DNA of 64,000 bases, from NCBI RefSeq assembly GCF_014489635.1, contig NZ_CP060828.1:8978001-9042000 (forward strand), written 5' to 3'. Positions 24,432-34,200 of the stretch are shown here, in pieces. A program made the translations under genes and the position numbers. Each line of letters opens with the position of its first letter. Within the stretch, counting starts at the first letter, position 1. The notes under the pieces are model-generated. The model searched no databases. It was not told the origin of the DNA and saw only the letters and a list, made by a program, of their open reading frames with translations. Origin of the DNA: Streptomyces roseirectus (lineage in GTDB: Bacteria; Actinomycetota; Actinomycetes; Streptomycetales; Streptomycetaceae).

Positions 24432-26536
24432 TATACGAGATCCGCCACCCCAGTAATTTCGGTCGGCAGTTCATCGCGGCGGCTTATTCCGAGTTTGCGA
24501 TAAGCATGGGTCAGATGCTGTTCCACCGTGCTACGGGTGATGTGCAGTTTGCGTGCGATTTCCGGATTGGTGTAGTCCTGTGCGGCGAGCGCGACGACGC
24601 GTCGTTCTCCGGTCGTGAGGGTGGCCATGGCGGGATGCGCGACCGGGGCGGGGACGACCGTGCGCGGAGTGCTCGTCAACTTCTCGTAGAGCCCCGTCGC
24701 CCCGCAGTCCCGAGCCAGCTTCGCCGCTTTGTGATGGAGCGCCCAGGACCGGCGGTGCCTGCGCAGCTGCGATTCGACCAGGCTCAGATCGGCGATCGCG
24801 TAGGCCAGTTCCAACCGGTCACCGCACTGCTCCAGAAGCTCGATGGCCTCGTGCAGGATCTGCCGGCGCTGCTCCGGCCGGCTCACCGCGGCGAGTTGCC
24901 GCAGCGCCGCGCCCCGGGTGCGCGCGTCGCTGTTGCCGAGCCTGGTCAGCTGGTCGGCGACCAGCCGGCGGGCCGCCGTCACGTTGCCCTTCCGCAGCCA
25001 GGCCCGCGCCGCGCCCAGCCGCCACGCCTCCAGCCCCGGCACGTCCATGCCCCACGCGGCCATCAGCTCACCGCAGAGCAGATAGTCGGCCAGCGCCTCG
25101 TCCGCGCGGCCCACGGCGAGCAGATGTCCGCCGCGCGCGGCGAGGTAGTGCACGCCGTACCGGGTCTCGAACAGGGCGTCCGGCACGGGCTGGGCGAGGT
25201 GGTAGGCGGCGGCGGTGTGGTCGCCGACGGCCGTGGCGGCCGCCACCCGGACGCTGAGCGGCGCGCCGATCAGCGCGCCCCACCCCGCCGGCGAAAGCCC
25301 CTCGAAAGACCGTTCCGCCAGGTCGGCGGCGGTGGCCAGCTCGCCCCGCCGCAACGCGAGCAGCGCCGCCGACGACTGGAGCAGGGCGCGGAGCGTGGCG
25401 CACTCGGACGCCGCCACCGCCTCCAGCAGCCGGCCCGACCACACCGTGGCGCGGGACAGCTCGTCGCTGTAGGTGAGCACGTCCAGCGCCACCAGCGCCG
25501 TACCGAACGCGGTGCGGTTGCGCAGCCGCGGGTGGATCGTCTCCAGCAGTTGTCCGGCCTCCGTCACGGCCCTGTCGTGCCCGCCGCGGGTGAGCACCTC
25601 GGCCAGCGTGCGGGCGCCGCTCACCATCCGGCCCGCGGTGCCGAGCGGCGGGGCGGCCGACGGCAGGCCCGCGGGGCGGATCACGCCCGGGTAGGTGGTG
25701 GCGATCCAGGACATGGCGAAGCGCTGGTAGTCGCTGCCGTCGTCGGCCGTGGACCGCAAGCGGACCGTCAGTTCGGTCGCCTCGGCGGTGCGGCCGTGCC
25801 AGAGCAGCTGCTTGACCAGCATCGTCAGCCCGAGCGGGGCGATGTCGCCCTGGCGGGCACGGTCCATCAGCTCGGGCAGGTGACGCAGCGTGCGCTCCGG
25901 GTTCCGGGACCACTCGGTGTCCGCGAGTTTGGCCCGTAGCCTGGATTTCGGCACCGCGTCCAGGTGGAACATCTGCGCCCGGCGCAGGTATGCCACGGCG
26001 AGTTCGAGATCGTCCTCGCCCAGTGCGGCCTCGGCGGCGCGCTCCAGCACCGCCGCGGCCCACGGTAAGTCCGTGTCGTCGCCGCCACCGGCGCGCAGCA
26101 GATGCGCCGCGACGACACCGTCGGGCTCGCCCCGCTCGTAAAGGGCCTCGGCCACGCGCAACCGCAGCACGCGGTACCAGACGGAGTGCAGGGAGGCCAG
26201 CACGGCGGAGCGGGCCGCCGGGTCGTCGAACCGGCCGTGCCTGATGAGGCCGTCGTGGGTCAGCAGGGTCAGTGTGCTGTTCACGAACTCCGGCGCGAGC
26301 CGCGTGACCTCGGCGATCAGCTCCACGGAGGTGTCCTCGTCGTCGAGCAGCGCCACCACGCCGGCCACGGCCGCCCGGTCGGGATCGACCAGCCAGACGG
26401 TTGGCCGGTCGGAGGGGGGCGGCGGCCCGGAGTCCTGGCCGACACAGGTCAGGTGCCGGCCTCTGGTCGTCTGCTCGATATTTTCGCTACCGACTTCAAT
26501 TTCCGCCCGAACTGATGACACACGGGAATTAAGCAT
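24431..26536 (-). CDS. LuxR/LAL-type pathway regulator lacking the ATPase domain
   Basis: A 701-residue protein. The C terminus has a LuxR helix-turn-helix (LTTGERRVVALAAQDYTNPE, then IARKLHITRSTVEQHLTHAY). The middle is helical and TPR-like, as in LAL regulators (PikD, RapH). The first 80 residues lack Walker A and B motifs, and the protein is about 200-300 residues shorter than a full LAL, so ATP control is probably lost. Leu157 is a TTA codon (26066-26068), placing it under bldA tRNA and hence developmental timing. It is the only regulator in the polyketide region and is the likely activator of its operons. Confidence 0.8.
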   Translation of the reverse strand: MLNSRVSSVRAEIEVGSENIEQTTRGRHLTCVGQDSGPPPPSDRPTVWLVDPDRAAVAGVVALLDDEDTSVELIAEVTRLAPEFVNSTLTLLTHDGLIRHGRFDDPAARSAVLASLHSVWYRVLRLRVAEALYERGEPDGVVAAHLLRAGGGDDTDLPWAAAVLERAAEAALGEDDLELAVAYLRRAQMFHLDAVPKSRLRAKLADTEWSRNPERTLRHLPELMDRARQGDIAPLGLTMLVKQLLWHGRTAEATELTVRLRSTADDGSDYQRFAMSWIATTYPGVIRPAGLPSAAPPLGTAGRMVSGARTLAEVLTRGGHDRAVTEAGQLLETIHPRLRNRTAFGTALVALDVLTYSDELSRATVWSGRLLEAVAASECATLRALLQSSAALLALRRGELATAADLAERSFEGLSPAGWGALIGAPLSVRVAAATAVGDHTAAAYHLAQPVPDALFETRYGVHYLAARGGHLLAVGRADEALADYLLCGELMAAWGMDVPGLEAWRLGAARAWLRKGNVTAARRLVADQLTRLGNSDARTRGAALRQLAAVSRPEQRRQILHEAIELLEQCGDRLELAYAIADLSLVESQLRRHRRSWALHHKAAKLARDCGATGLYEKLTSTPRTVVPAPVAHPAMATLTTGERRVVALAAQDYTNPEIARKLHITRSTVEQHLTHAYRKLGISRRDELPTEITGVADLV

Positions 26537-26625
26537 GTGACTCCGAACCTGTTTGCACAGTTTTCTTCGGAAGGCCGGTGAAAAGGCCGTATGGCGCGAA
26601 AGGCACTACCCGAAACTATCCCCCG

Positions 26626-26642
26626 TGTCATATAGATTGACA
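26626..26642. promoter_or_regulatory. Inverted repeat in the regulator promoter region
   Basis: TGTCA (26626-26630) and TGACA (26638-26642) are perfect complements around seven A/T-rich bases. The element lies about 90 bases upstream of the regulator start within a short AT-rich gap (26537-26709), which is unusual in this DNA. An operator or promoter-proximal site is likely. Confidence 0.4.
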
Positions 26643-26709
26643 TAGAAATGATTGGAAAGGGAAGCGGATCCCGAAAGGGCATCGACGACTGCCCGAGAGG
26701 GCCCTCCCC

Positions 26710-27888
26710 TCACCACGCGACGGGCAGGCTGTTCAGCCCGCGCAGCCGCATGCCGGTGTTCCACCGCAGTTCCCCGGGCGCCGCCGCGATCCGCAAGCCG
26801 GGCAGCCGGTCCAGCAGCACCGTCAGCCCCACCTCGAGCTCCATCTGCGCCAGCGGCGCGCCGAGACAGCGGTGGATGCCGTGGCTGAAGCCGAGGTGGG
26901 TGGCCTCGTCGCGGTGGAAGTTCAGCTCATGGGGATCCGTGAACACCCGCGGGTCCAGGTTGGCCGCCGCCAGCACCGGAATCACCCGCTCTCCGGCCCG
27001 CACCAGCACCCCGGACAGTTCGACGTCCTCGGTGGCGTAGCGGGGGAACTGCGCGAACGCGGCCAGCGGGACCACCCGCAGCAGTTCCTCGACCGCGCCC
27101 CGCACCAGCGACCGGTCGGCCAGCAGGTCGGCCCACCGGTCCCGGGTGAGCAGGGTGTAGACGAAGTTGGCGAGCTGCCGCGCGGTCGTCTCGTAGCCGG
27201 CGATCACCAGGAACACCGCCATGCGCACCAGTTCCGGCTCGGTGAGCCGGCCGTCGGCCTGCGCGGCCACCATCATGCCGAGCAGGTCGTCGGCCGGATG
27301 CCGCCTGCGGTGGTCGAGCAGTTCGGCCATCTGCCGCTTGATGTCGGCGAAGTGCCGCCGGCCCCGCTCCGGAGAGAGCGCGGTGTCGGACATGAAGGCG
27401 TCGGCGTTGACCTGGAACGCCGGCCGCTCACCGGCCGGCACCCCCAGCAACTCGCCGATCACCTCGATCGGCAGCGGCTTGCCGAAGTCCGACAGCAGGT
27501 CGGCGGGCGCGCCACGGTCCACGAACTCGGTCACCAGCCGGTCGGCGATCTTACGGGTCCGCTCGCGCAGTTCCTCGGCACGCCGGATGGTGAAGGCGCC
27601 GGCCACCACCCGGCGGACACGTGTGTGGTCGGGCGGGTCCATGCTGAGAATGCCGTCGTCGATCACCTCCGGCGTGCGGCGCGGCTCGTCCTCGCCGCTG
27701 GCGAGCCTCCGGCTGAACCGGGGGTCGGCCAGCACCAGCTTCACGTCCTCGTAGCGGGTGAGCAGCCAGGCGGGGCTGCCGTAGGGCATGCGGACCCGGG
27801 TCACCGGATCGTCGCTCTGCAACGCGAGGTAGCGCGGGTCCAGGTCCAGCCGCTCGGGTTCGCCGAACGGGTACGGGGTTTCCGTCAT
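26710..27888 (-). CDS. Cytochrome P450 (CYP105/107-like)
   Basis: A 392-residue soluble P450. The oxygen-activating I-helix motif AGYETT (about residue 235), the ExxR motif and the haem-binding loop FSHGIHRCLGAPLA with its Cys ligand are all intact. ATG 27888 is preferred over GTG 27894 because GAGGAG then has a nine-base spacing. It lies 24 bases after the second P450 gene, at the end of the PKS operon. It should hydroxylate or couple the released polyketide, with electrons from a ferredoxin not encoded in this operon. Site of oxidation unknown. Confidence 0.85.
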   Translation of the reverse strand: MTETPYPFGEPERLDLDPRYLALQSDDPVTRVRMPYGSPAWLLTRYEDVKLVLADPRFSRRLASGEDEPRRTPEVIDDGILSMDPPDHTRVRRVVAGAFTIRRAEELRERTRKIADRLVTEFVDRGAPADLLSDFGKPLPIEVIGELLGVPAGERPAFQVNADAFMSDTALSPERGRRHFADIKRQMAELLDHRRRHPADDLLGMMVAAQADGRLTEPELVRMAVFLVIAGYETTARQLANFVYTLLTRDRWADLLADRSLVRGAVEELLRVVPLAAFAQFPRYATEDVELSGVLVRAGERVIPVLAAANLDPRVFTDPHELNFHRDEATHLGFSHGIHRCLGAPLAQMELEVGLTVLLDRLPGLRIAAAPGELRWNTGMRLRGLNSLPVAW

Positions 27889-27912
27889 GGTCACTGCTCC
27901 TCGGTGGAGTCG

Positions 27913-29139
27913 TTACGGGATCTCGCAGCGCAGCGAGGTGATGCCGTGCAGGAAGTTGCTGCGCAGATAGACCGGATCGCCGACCCGGATGCCGGGCACC
28001 CGGCGCAGCAGCTCACCGAACAGCGCCGTGAGCTGGATACGGGCGACCATGGCGCCGAAGCAGTGGTGGGGCCCTCCGCCGCCGAACCCCACATGCGGGT
28101 TGGGGGAGCGGCTGAGGTCGAACGCCGTCGCGTCGGCGAACACCCGCTCGTCCCGGTTGCCCGACAGATAGAACATGACCACCTTGTCCCCGGCCGGGAT
28201 CTTCGCGCCGCCCAGCTCGACGTCACGGGTGGCGGTCCTGCGGAACGTCAGCACGGGGGAGGCCCAGCGGACGAACTCCTCGACGGCCGTCCTGGCCCGG
28301 TTCCCGAAGTCCGCCGCCAGCCACTCGCGTTGGGCCGGGAACTCGGTGAGCGCCAGCATGGCGTGGCTGATGGTGTTGCGGGTGGTGTCGAAACCCGCGG
28401 TCACCACCAGGCTGAAGAACGCGCCGATCTCCGCGTCGGTCAGCCGCTCGCCGTCGATCTCGGCCTGCACCAGGCTCGTCATCAGGTCGTCCTCGGGACG
28501 GGCGCGGCGCGCCGCGGCCAGCTCCCGGCCGGTCCCGACGACGAAGTCGACCGCCTCCGCCACCACCGCCATCGGGTCGCGGCCCTGGGACACCGAGGGT
28601 TCGTGCACCGAGAGCGGCACGTCGGCGGCGGTGGCCAGGGCGTCGTGGAGTTCCTGGGGGACGCCCATCATCTCGGCGACGGTCCAGACCGGCAGTACGC
28701 GCGAGACCTCGGCGACGAAGTCGCAGTCCCCCGTCCGGATCAGGTCGTCCACGATGCGCCGGGCCTGGTTCTCGATCTGGCCCTGGACGAGGGCGAGCCG
28801 CCTGGGGGTGAAGGCGGCGAGCACCAGCCGGCGCAGCTGGGCGTGGCGCGGGTCGTCCATCGCGATGAACGACTGGTTGGCCCGCAGGATCTCCGGTGGG
28901 AAGTCGTCGAGCAGCATGCCCTGGCCGGAGCAGAAGGTGGCCGGGTCCCGGCTGACGGTGAGGATGTCCTCGTGCCGGACGACCGCCCAGAAGCCGTCCC
29001 CCACCCGGTCGGACAGGACGCCGGCCTCGGGCAGGACCGGGTGCCGGCGCACCGGCTGCCGCCGCAGTTCACGGAACGTCTCCTCCTGCCGGGCCGCGGT
29101 GCCGGCCCAGAACTCGCCGGTGAACGGTGTGTCGGTCAT
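27913..29139 (-). CDS. Cytochrome P450 (CYP125/142-like)
   Basis: A 408-residue P450 with the I-helix TAGFDTTRN, the ExxR helix VEEFVRWASPV, and the haem loop FGGGGPHHCFGAMVAR with the Cys ligand. The region TFRRTATRDVELGG resembles the P450 at 55888, though the two are not close copies. Its ATG at 29139 overlaps the stop of the terminal ketosynthase gene (ATGA), so it is translated together with the assembly line. A post-PKS hydroxylation or phenol coupling is likely. The substrate cannot be read. Confidence 0.85.
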   Translation of the reverse strand: MTDTPFTGEFWAGTAARQEETFRELRRQPVRRHPVLPEAGVLSDRVGDGFWAVVRHEDILTVSRDPATFCSGQGMLLDDFPPEILRANQSFIAMDDPRHAQLRRLVLAAFTPRRLALVQGQIENQARRIVDDLIRTGDCDFVAEVSRVLPVWTVAEMMGVPQELHDALATAADVPLSVHEPSVSQGRDPMAVVAEAVDFVVGTGRELAAARRARPEDDLMTSLVQAEIDGERLTDAEIGAFFSLVVTAGFDTTRNTISHAMLALTEFPAQREWLAADFGNRARTAVEEFVRWASPVLTFRRTATRDVELGGAKIPAGDKVVMFYLSGNRDERVFADATAFDLSRSPNPHVGFGGGGPHHCFGAMVARIQLTALFGELLRRVPGIRVGDPVYLRSNFLHGITSLRCEIP

Positions 29140-31247
29140 ACCGGCACCTCGTCTTCCCGCCCGAGCCAGAACGCCTGCCGTTCGAACGCGTAGGTGGGCA
29201 GCGAGACCGTCCGGGCGTCGAGACCAGCGAACGCCGCGCGCCAGTCCACCTCGACCCCGTGGGTGTGGGCCACGGCGAGCGCGTCGAGCACGCGGCCGTG
29301 CCGGTGGGCCGAAACGACGACGGTGTCGGTGTCGGCGTCGGTGTCGGCGAGCGCACCGACGACCGGGTCGGGGCCGAACTCCACGACGAGGCAGTCGCCC
29401 AGCCCGGCCGACTCCCGCAGCCAGCGTTCGGGGTCGAACGCGTCCGGTGGGATCGACCCGTCGTCGGCCATGCGGTGGCCGATCACGGCGGCCGGCCTGA
29501 CCCCGCAGGCGAGCCAGGACCGGGCGAGGTCCGCCATCCGCGTCACCTCGGCGTCCGGAAAGGCGAAGACGACCTTGCGCCGGGCCGCCCGCGCCCACAC
29601 CGCTCCGGGCCGGCCGTCGGCCAGCGCCGCCAGCCCGCGGCGCAGCTCCTCGGCCGTGTCGCCGAGCACGGCCGCCCGTACCGGGAACACCGTGCGGGTC
29701 GTCGCCAGCGACCACCCGACGTCCTTGGCGGTGTGCCGGTCCGTCAGATGCTCCAGCAGACGGCGGGCCTGGCGCCGCAGCGCCCGAGGCGTACGGGCCG
29801 ACAGCACCCAGGGCACCGGGTGGTCGGCTCCCGCGGGCGGCTCCTGCACCGGCGGGGCCTGCTCGAGGATCGTGTGGACGTTGGTGCCGCTCACCCCGAA
29901 CGCGGACACCCCGGCGCGACGGGGCCGCCCGGTCTCCGGCCAGGGCGCCGCCTCCGCGACCAGACGCACGGCGCCGTCGCCCCAGTCCACCTGGTCGGTC
30001 GGCCGGTCCGCGTACCGGGTCGGCGGCAGGGTGGCGTGCCGCAGCGCGAGGACGGTCTTCATCAGCCCGGCCATACCGGCCGCGACCTGCGGATGGCCGA
30101 TGTTGGCCTTCACGGACCCGAGCCACAGCGGCCGTTCACGCCGCGCGCCGTAGGCGGCGACGAGCGCCCCCGCCTCGATGGTGTCGCCGAGCGGTGTGCC
30201 GGTGCCGTGCCCCTCGACGAGGTCGACCTGCGCGGGCGACAGCCTCGCGTCGGCCAGCGCCTTGCGGATCATGCGGCGCTGCGACGAGCCGTTCGGCGAG
30301 GTCAGGCCGTTGCTGGCGCCGTCGTGGTTGACCGCGCTGCCCCGCACCACGGCCAGCACCTCATGTCCGTGGCGCAGCGCGTCGGACAGCCGCTCCACGA
30401 CGAACACCCCGACCCCGTCGGCCCAGCCCGCCCCGTCGGCCACGGCGGAGAAGGACTTGCAGCGGCCGTCCGGGGCCATCGCGCCGTGCCGGCTGTACTC
30501 GAGGAAGATCGCCGCGTCGGCCATCACGGTCGCCGCGCCGACCAGCGCCAGCGAGCAGTCCCGCTGCCACAACGACTGCCGGGCCATGTGCAGCGCGACC
30601 GGCCCGGAGGCACAGGCCGCGTCGAGAGCGAGGCTCGGTCCCTCAAGGCCGAGGGTGTACGAGACACGGCCGGCGGCGACGCTGGTGATCGCCCCGGTCA
30701 TCCGGTGGTCGGCGCCGCCGTCGGGAAACGCCTCGGCGGCGCTGCCGTACGGCTGGTGGGCCACCCCGAGGAAGACACCGGTGTCGGTGCCCCGCAGCGA
30801 CGTCGGATCGATGCGGGCGTTCTCCACCGCCTCCCAGCAGGTTTCCAGCAGCAACCGCTGCTGCGGGTCGATCATCTCCGCCTCGGCCGGCCCGATGCCG
30901 AAGAACTCGGCGTCGAACAGGTCGGCGTCGGGCAGGAAACCACCGGCCCGCACATAGGTACGTCCCTCGACGCCGGGCGTCGGGTCGTGCAGGCCGTCGA
31001 TGTCCCAGCCGCGATTGCGCGGGAACTCCGTGAGCGCGTCCCCCCTTTCCATGATCAGTCGCCACAGCTCGTCCGGGGTGGACACCCCGCCGGGCCAGCG
31101 GCAGCCCATACCGATGATCGCCACCGGCTCGCGTGCCTCCGACTCCAGCTCGCGCATCCTCGCGGTGGCGGCCTGAAGGTCGCCGGTCACCCGCTTCAGA
31201 TACGCCCGGAGCCGGTCCTCCGTGCTTGCCGCGCTTGTGCTCTCCAT
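29136..31247 (-). CDS. Orphan terminal ketosynthase with collapsed AT and no ACP
   Basis: A 703-residue protein. Residues 8-38 form a docking helix (DRLRAYLKRVTGDLQAATAR), and 40-465 a full ketosynthase with Cys212 (LDAACASG instead of DTACSSS), His347 (EGHGTGT) and Lys380/His385 (VKANIGH). Residues about 466-703 are a deleted acyltransferase: VVFAFPDAEVTRMA replaces the usual start, GHRMADDG replaces GHSxGE so the serine is lost, and the post-AT linker SLPTYAFERQAFWLG ends the protein. There is no ACP or thioesterase. It can receive a chain from the preceding ACP but cannot load an extender. It probably condenses the chain on itself and releases it; see findings. Confidence 0.85.
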   Translation of the reverse strand: MESTSAASTEDRLRAYLKRVTGDLQAATARMRELESEAREPVAIIGMGCRWPGGVSTPDELWRLIMERGDALTEFPRNRGWDIDGLHDPTPGVEGRTYVRAGGFLPDADLFDAEFFGIGPAEAEMIDPQQRLLLETCWEAVENARIDPTSLRGTDTGVFLGVAHQPYGSAAEAFPDGGADHRMTGAITSVAAGRVSYTLGLEGPSLALDAACASGPVALHMARQSLWQRDCSLALVGAATVMADAAIFLEYSRHGAMAPDGRCKSFSAVADGAGWADGVGVFVVERLSDALRHGHEVLAVVRGSAVNHDGASNGLTSPNGSSQRRMIRKALADARLSPAQVDLVEGHGTGTPLGDTIEAGALVAAYGARRERPLWLGSVKANIGHPQVAAGMAGLMKTVLALRHATLPPTRYADRPTDQVDWGDGAVRLVAEAAPWPETGRPRRAGVSAFGVSGTNVHTILEQAPPVQEPPAGADHPVPWVLSARTPRALRRQARRLLEHLTDRHTAKDVGWSLATTRTVFPVRAAVLGDTAEELRRGLAALADGRPGAVWARAARRKVVFAFPDAEVTRMADLARSWLACGVRPAAVIGHRMADDGSIPPDAFDPERWLRESAGLGDCLVVEFGPDPVVGALADTDADTDTVVVSAHRHGRVLDALAVAHTHGVEVDWRAAFAGLDARTVSLPTYAFERQAFWLGREDEVPV

Positions 31248-31262
31248 GGGCTTACCTCCCGG

Positions 31263-34200
31263 TCACAGTTCCGCGTCGAAGCCGTCGATGAGGGTGAACA
31301 GCTCCTCGTCGGTGGCCGCCTGCACGTCGGCCCGGTCCACCGCCGTCGGGGCGGCCAGGGCGGACGCGAGCGTGCGCAGACGGTCGACCACGCCGGGCCG
31401 TTCGGCGTCGTCGAGCTCCGCCAACAGGGCGTCGAGCCGGTCCAGTTCGGCGTACACCGAGTCGGCCGGCCGGTGCGGTGGCGGGGCGAGTTCCGCGTGC
31501 AGGTACTCGGCGAGGGCGACGACGTTCGGCTGGTCGAAAACCACGCTGACGGGCAGCGTCAGGCCGGTGGCCGCGTTCAGCCGGTTGCGCAGCTCGACCG
31601 CGAGCAGTGAGTCGAGCCCCAGCTCCCGGAAGGCCCGCGCGGGGTCGACCTCGACCGTCGAGGTGTGTCCGAGCACGGCGGCGATCCTCGTCTGGACCAG
31701 CTCGATCAACGCCTGCCGCGCGTCGGCGTCGCTGAGCCCGGCCAGCAGTTCCTTCCCGTCCTCGCCCGGGGTGACCCGCGCGCGGATCAGCCCCGTCAGC
31801 AGCGCGGGTACGCGCTCGGGCGTGGCGGTCCGGTCGACCGCCAGCAGGACGGCCTCGGGGCCGGCGCTCCCCAGCAGCTCGGCCTTGCGTTCCGTGCTCA
31901 GCGGGACCGTGCCGGACCGGCCGTCGTCCCCGAAGATCACCACCCGCGCGGGCAGGCCGTCCGCCGCCCGGTGTCCCGCGAGCGCCGTGAGGAAGGCCGC
32001 GCCGCTCGCCGTCGCGGCCTCCCCGATGCCCGGCAGCAGCGCGGAGAGCGGGCAGGCGAGCAGGAACAGCGCCGGTTCGAGGCCGAGGGTCAGTTCGTGC
32101 AGGCGCCAGGCGGGCTCGATCGCCGCGCGAACGGCCTCGCCGAACCCCTCGGCGGTGAGAGCGCTGAGGACCCCGTCGGACACCCGCCCCATCGTGTACA
32201 CGACGCCGGTCAACGGCCGGGACAGCCCCGCGACGGTCTCCGCCAGCCGCTCGACGTCGGTCACCTCGGTGAGGTGCCGCGCGCCGCGCGCCCGCACATG
32301 GTCAAGGAGCGCCGGCTCCGGCGTGCCGACCACGAGGACGGTGCCGGCCGGGTCGAGCACCGTGTCGTCGGCGGTGCCCGGGGCCACCGGTTCGAGGCGG
32401 GGCACCAGCACCTTCCCGTCGCGGACGGTCACCTCCGGCTCGCCGCAGGCGATCGCCGCTCGCGCCGCCTCGGCGACGTCGTCGCCGTCCACCCCGTCCA
32501 GCAGCACGATCCGGTCCGGATTCTCCTCCTGCGCCGCGCGTACCAGGCCCCGCACGGCGGCGGACGCCGGGTCGGTGCCACCGGTGGTGGCCACGACGAG
32601 GCGGGCGCCGTCCCGTGGCCGGCCGGTGAGCCATTCCTGTACGCCGGCGAGGACCCGGCCGGCCATGGCGCAGGCGCGGTCGACCGGCTCGCCCGGTTCG
32701 GTGCGGGCCGTCAGCACGGTGACGTCGTCCGGCCCCGGGGCGCCGCGACGAGCCGGTACCCACCGGAGCGCGAAGGCCGATTCGAGCACCGGGGCGGCGG
32801 CGGTGAGCACCGGAGAGTCGAGCCAGTAGTGCTCGCGCTGGAAGGCGTAGGTCGGGACGGGCACCGCGCTCGCCCCCGGCAGCGTGCCGCCCCAGTCGAC
32901 GGCGACACCGCTCACGTACAGTTCCGCGGCCGAGGTGAGCAGCCGCCTCATGGACCCGTCGTCGCGGCGGAGCGTCCCGGTCATGGTCACGTCGTGGGCG
33001 GCCGCCGTCACCGGGGTCAGCACCGGGTGGGTCGAGACCTCGACGAGGACCCGGTGGCCGGACGCGACCAGGCGGTCCGCCGCCTCGGCGAAACGGACCG
33101 GCTCGCGCAGGTTGCGGTACCAGTACTTCTCCGTCAGCTCCGGCCCGTGGAGCCATTCGCCGGTCACCGTGGACAGCATCGGCACCTCGGCGTCCTGGGC
33201 CGCCACCTCGCCCAGCTCGACCATGAGCCGGTCCCGTATCTCCTCGATCTGCGGTGAGTGGGAGGCGTAGCGGACGGGCAACACCGTGGCCTGGACGTCG
33301 CGTTCCTTGTAGTGGGCCACGACGCCCTCCACCGCGTCCGTCGGCCCGGCGATCGTCACCACCGCCGGCCCGTTGACCGCCGCCACCGTCACCCCGGGCG
33401 GCAGCGACGCCTCGACCTCCTCGGCCGGCAGGCGGACCGACGCCATCGACGCGCTCCCGGCCAGCGTGCTCAGGACCCGGCTGCGTACGGCGACGATCCG
33501 CGCCGCGTCCGCCAGCGTCAGAGCCCCGGCCACGCACGCCGCCGCGATCTCCCCCTGGGAGTGCCCCACCACAGCCGTCGGTGTGACGCCGAGAGCGCGC
33601 CACACCTGCGTCAGCGACACCATCATCGCGAACAGCGCGGGCTGCACCACGTCGTCCCGGTCCAGCGACGGCGCCCCTTCGGCGCCCCTGACCACGTCCA
33701 GGACCGACCAGCCGCACCAGGGCGCCAGCGCCTCGTCGCAGCGGGACATCCACTCGGCGAACACCTCGGACGTCGCCAGCAACTCCCGGCCCATACCCGC
33801 CCACTGGCCGCCCTGGCCGGGATACACGAACACGACGCCCGCCCCGGCCGGACCTGCCTTGCCCCGCACCACGTTCGGCGACTCGTCGAACCAGGCCGTC
33901 GGCGGCTCGGCCGTACCGATCACCACCGCGCGGTGTTCGAACGCCGTGCGGGACATCAGTGAGTAGGCGACGTCGCTGGGCCGTAGTTCATGATGCTCGG
34001 TCAGGAAGTCCGTGAGTTTCGATGCCTGTGCGCGTAGTGCCTCGGGTGTTTTCGCGGACAGCAGCCAGGGCACGACGGCCGGTTCGGCGCCCTCCCTGTC
34101 GTGCTGTGGTGAGGGTGGTGGTTCTTCGATGATGACGTGGGCGTTGGTGCCGCTGACTCCGAACGAGGACACTCCGGCCCGGCGTGGTCGTCCGGTCGTC

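Noticed and set aside
29136-31247. Orphan KS as a decarboxylating loading KS (KSQ)
   Set aside because: The active-site Cys is present, not replaced by Gln, there is no ACP or working AT, and a proper ligase loading module exists elsewhere.
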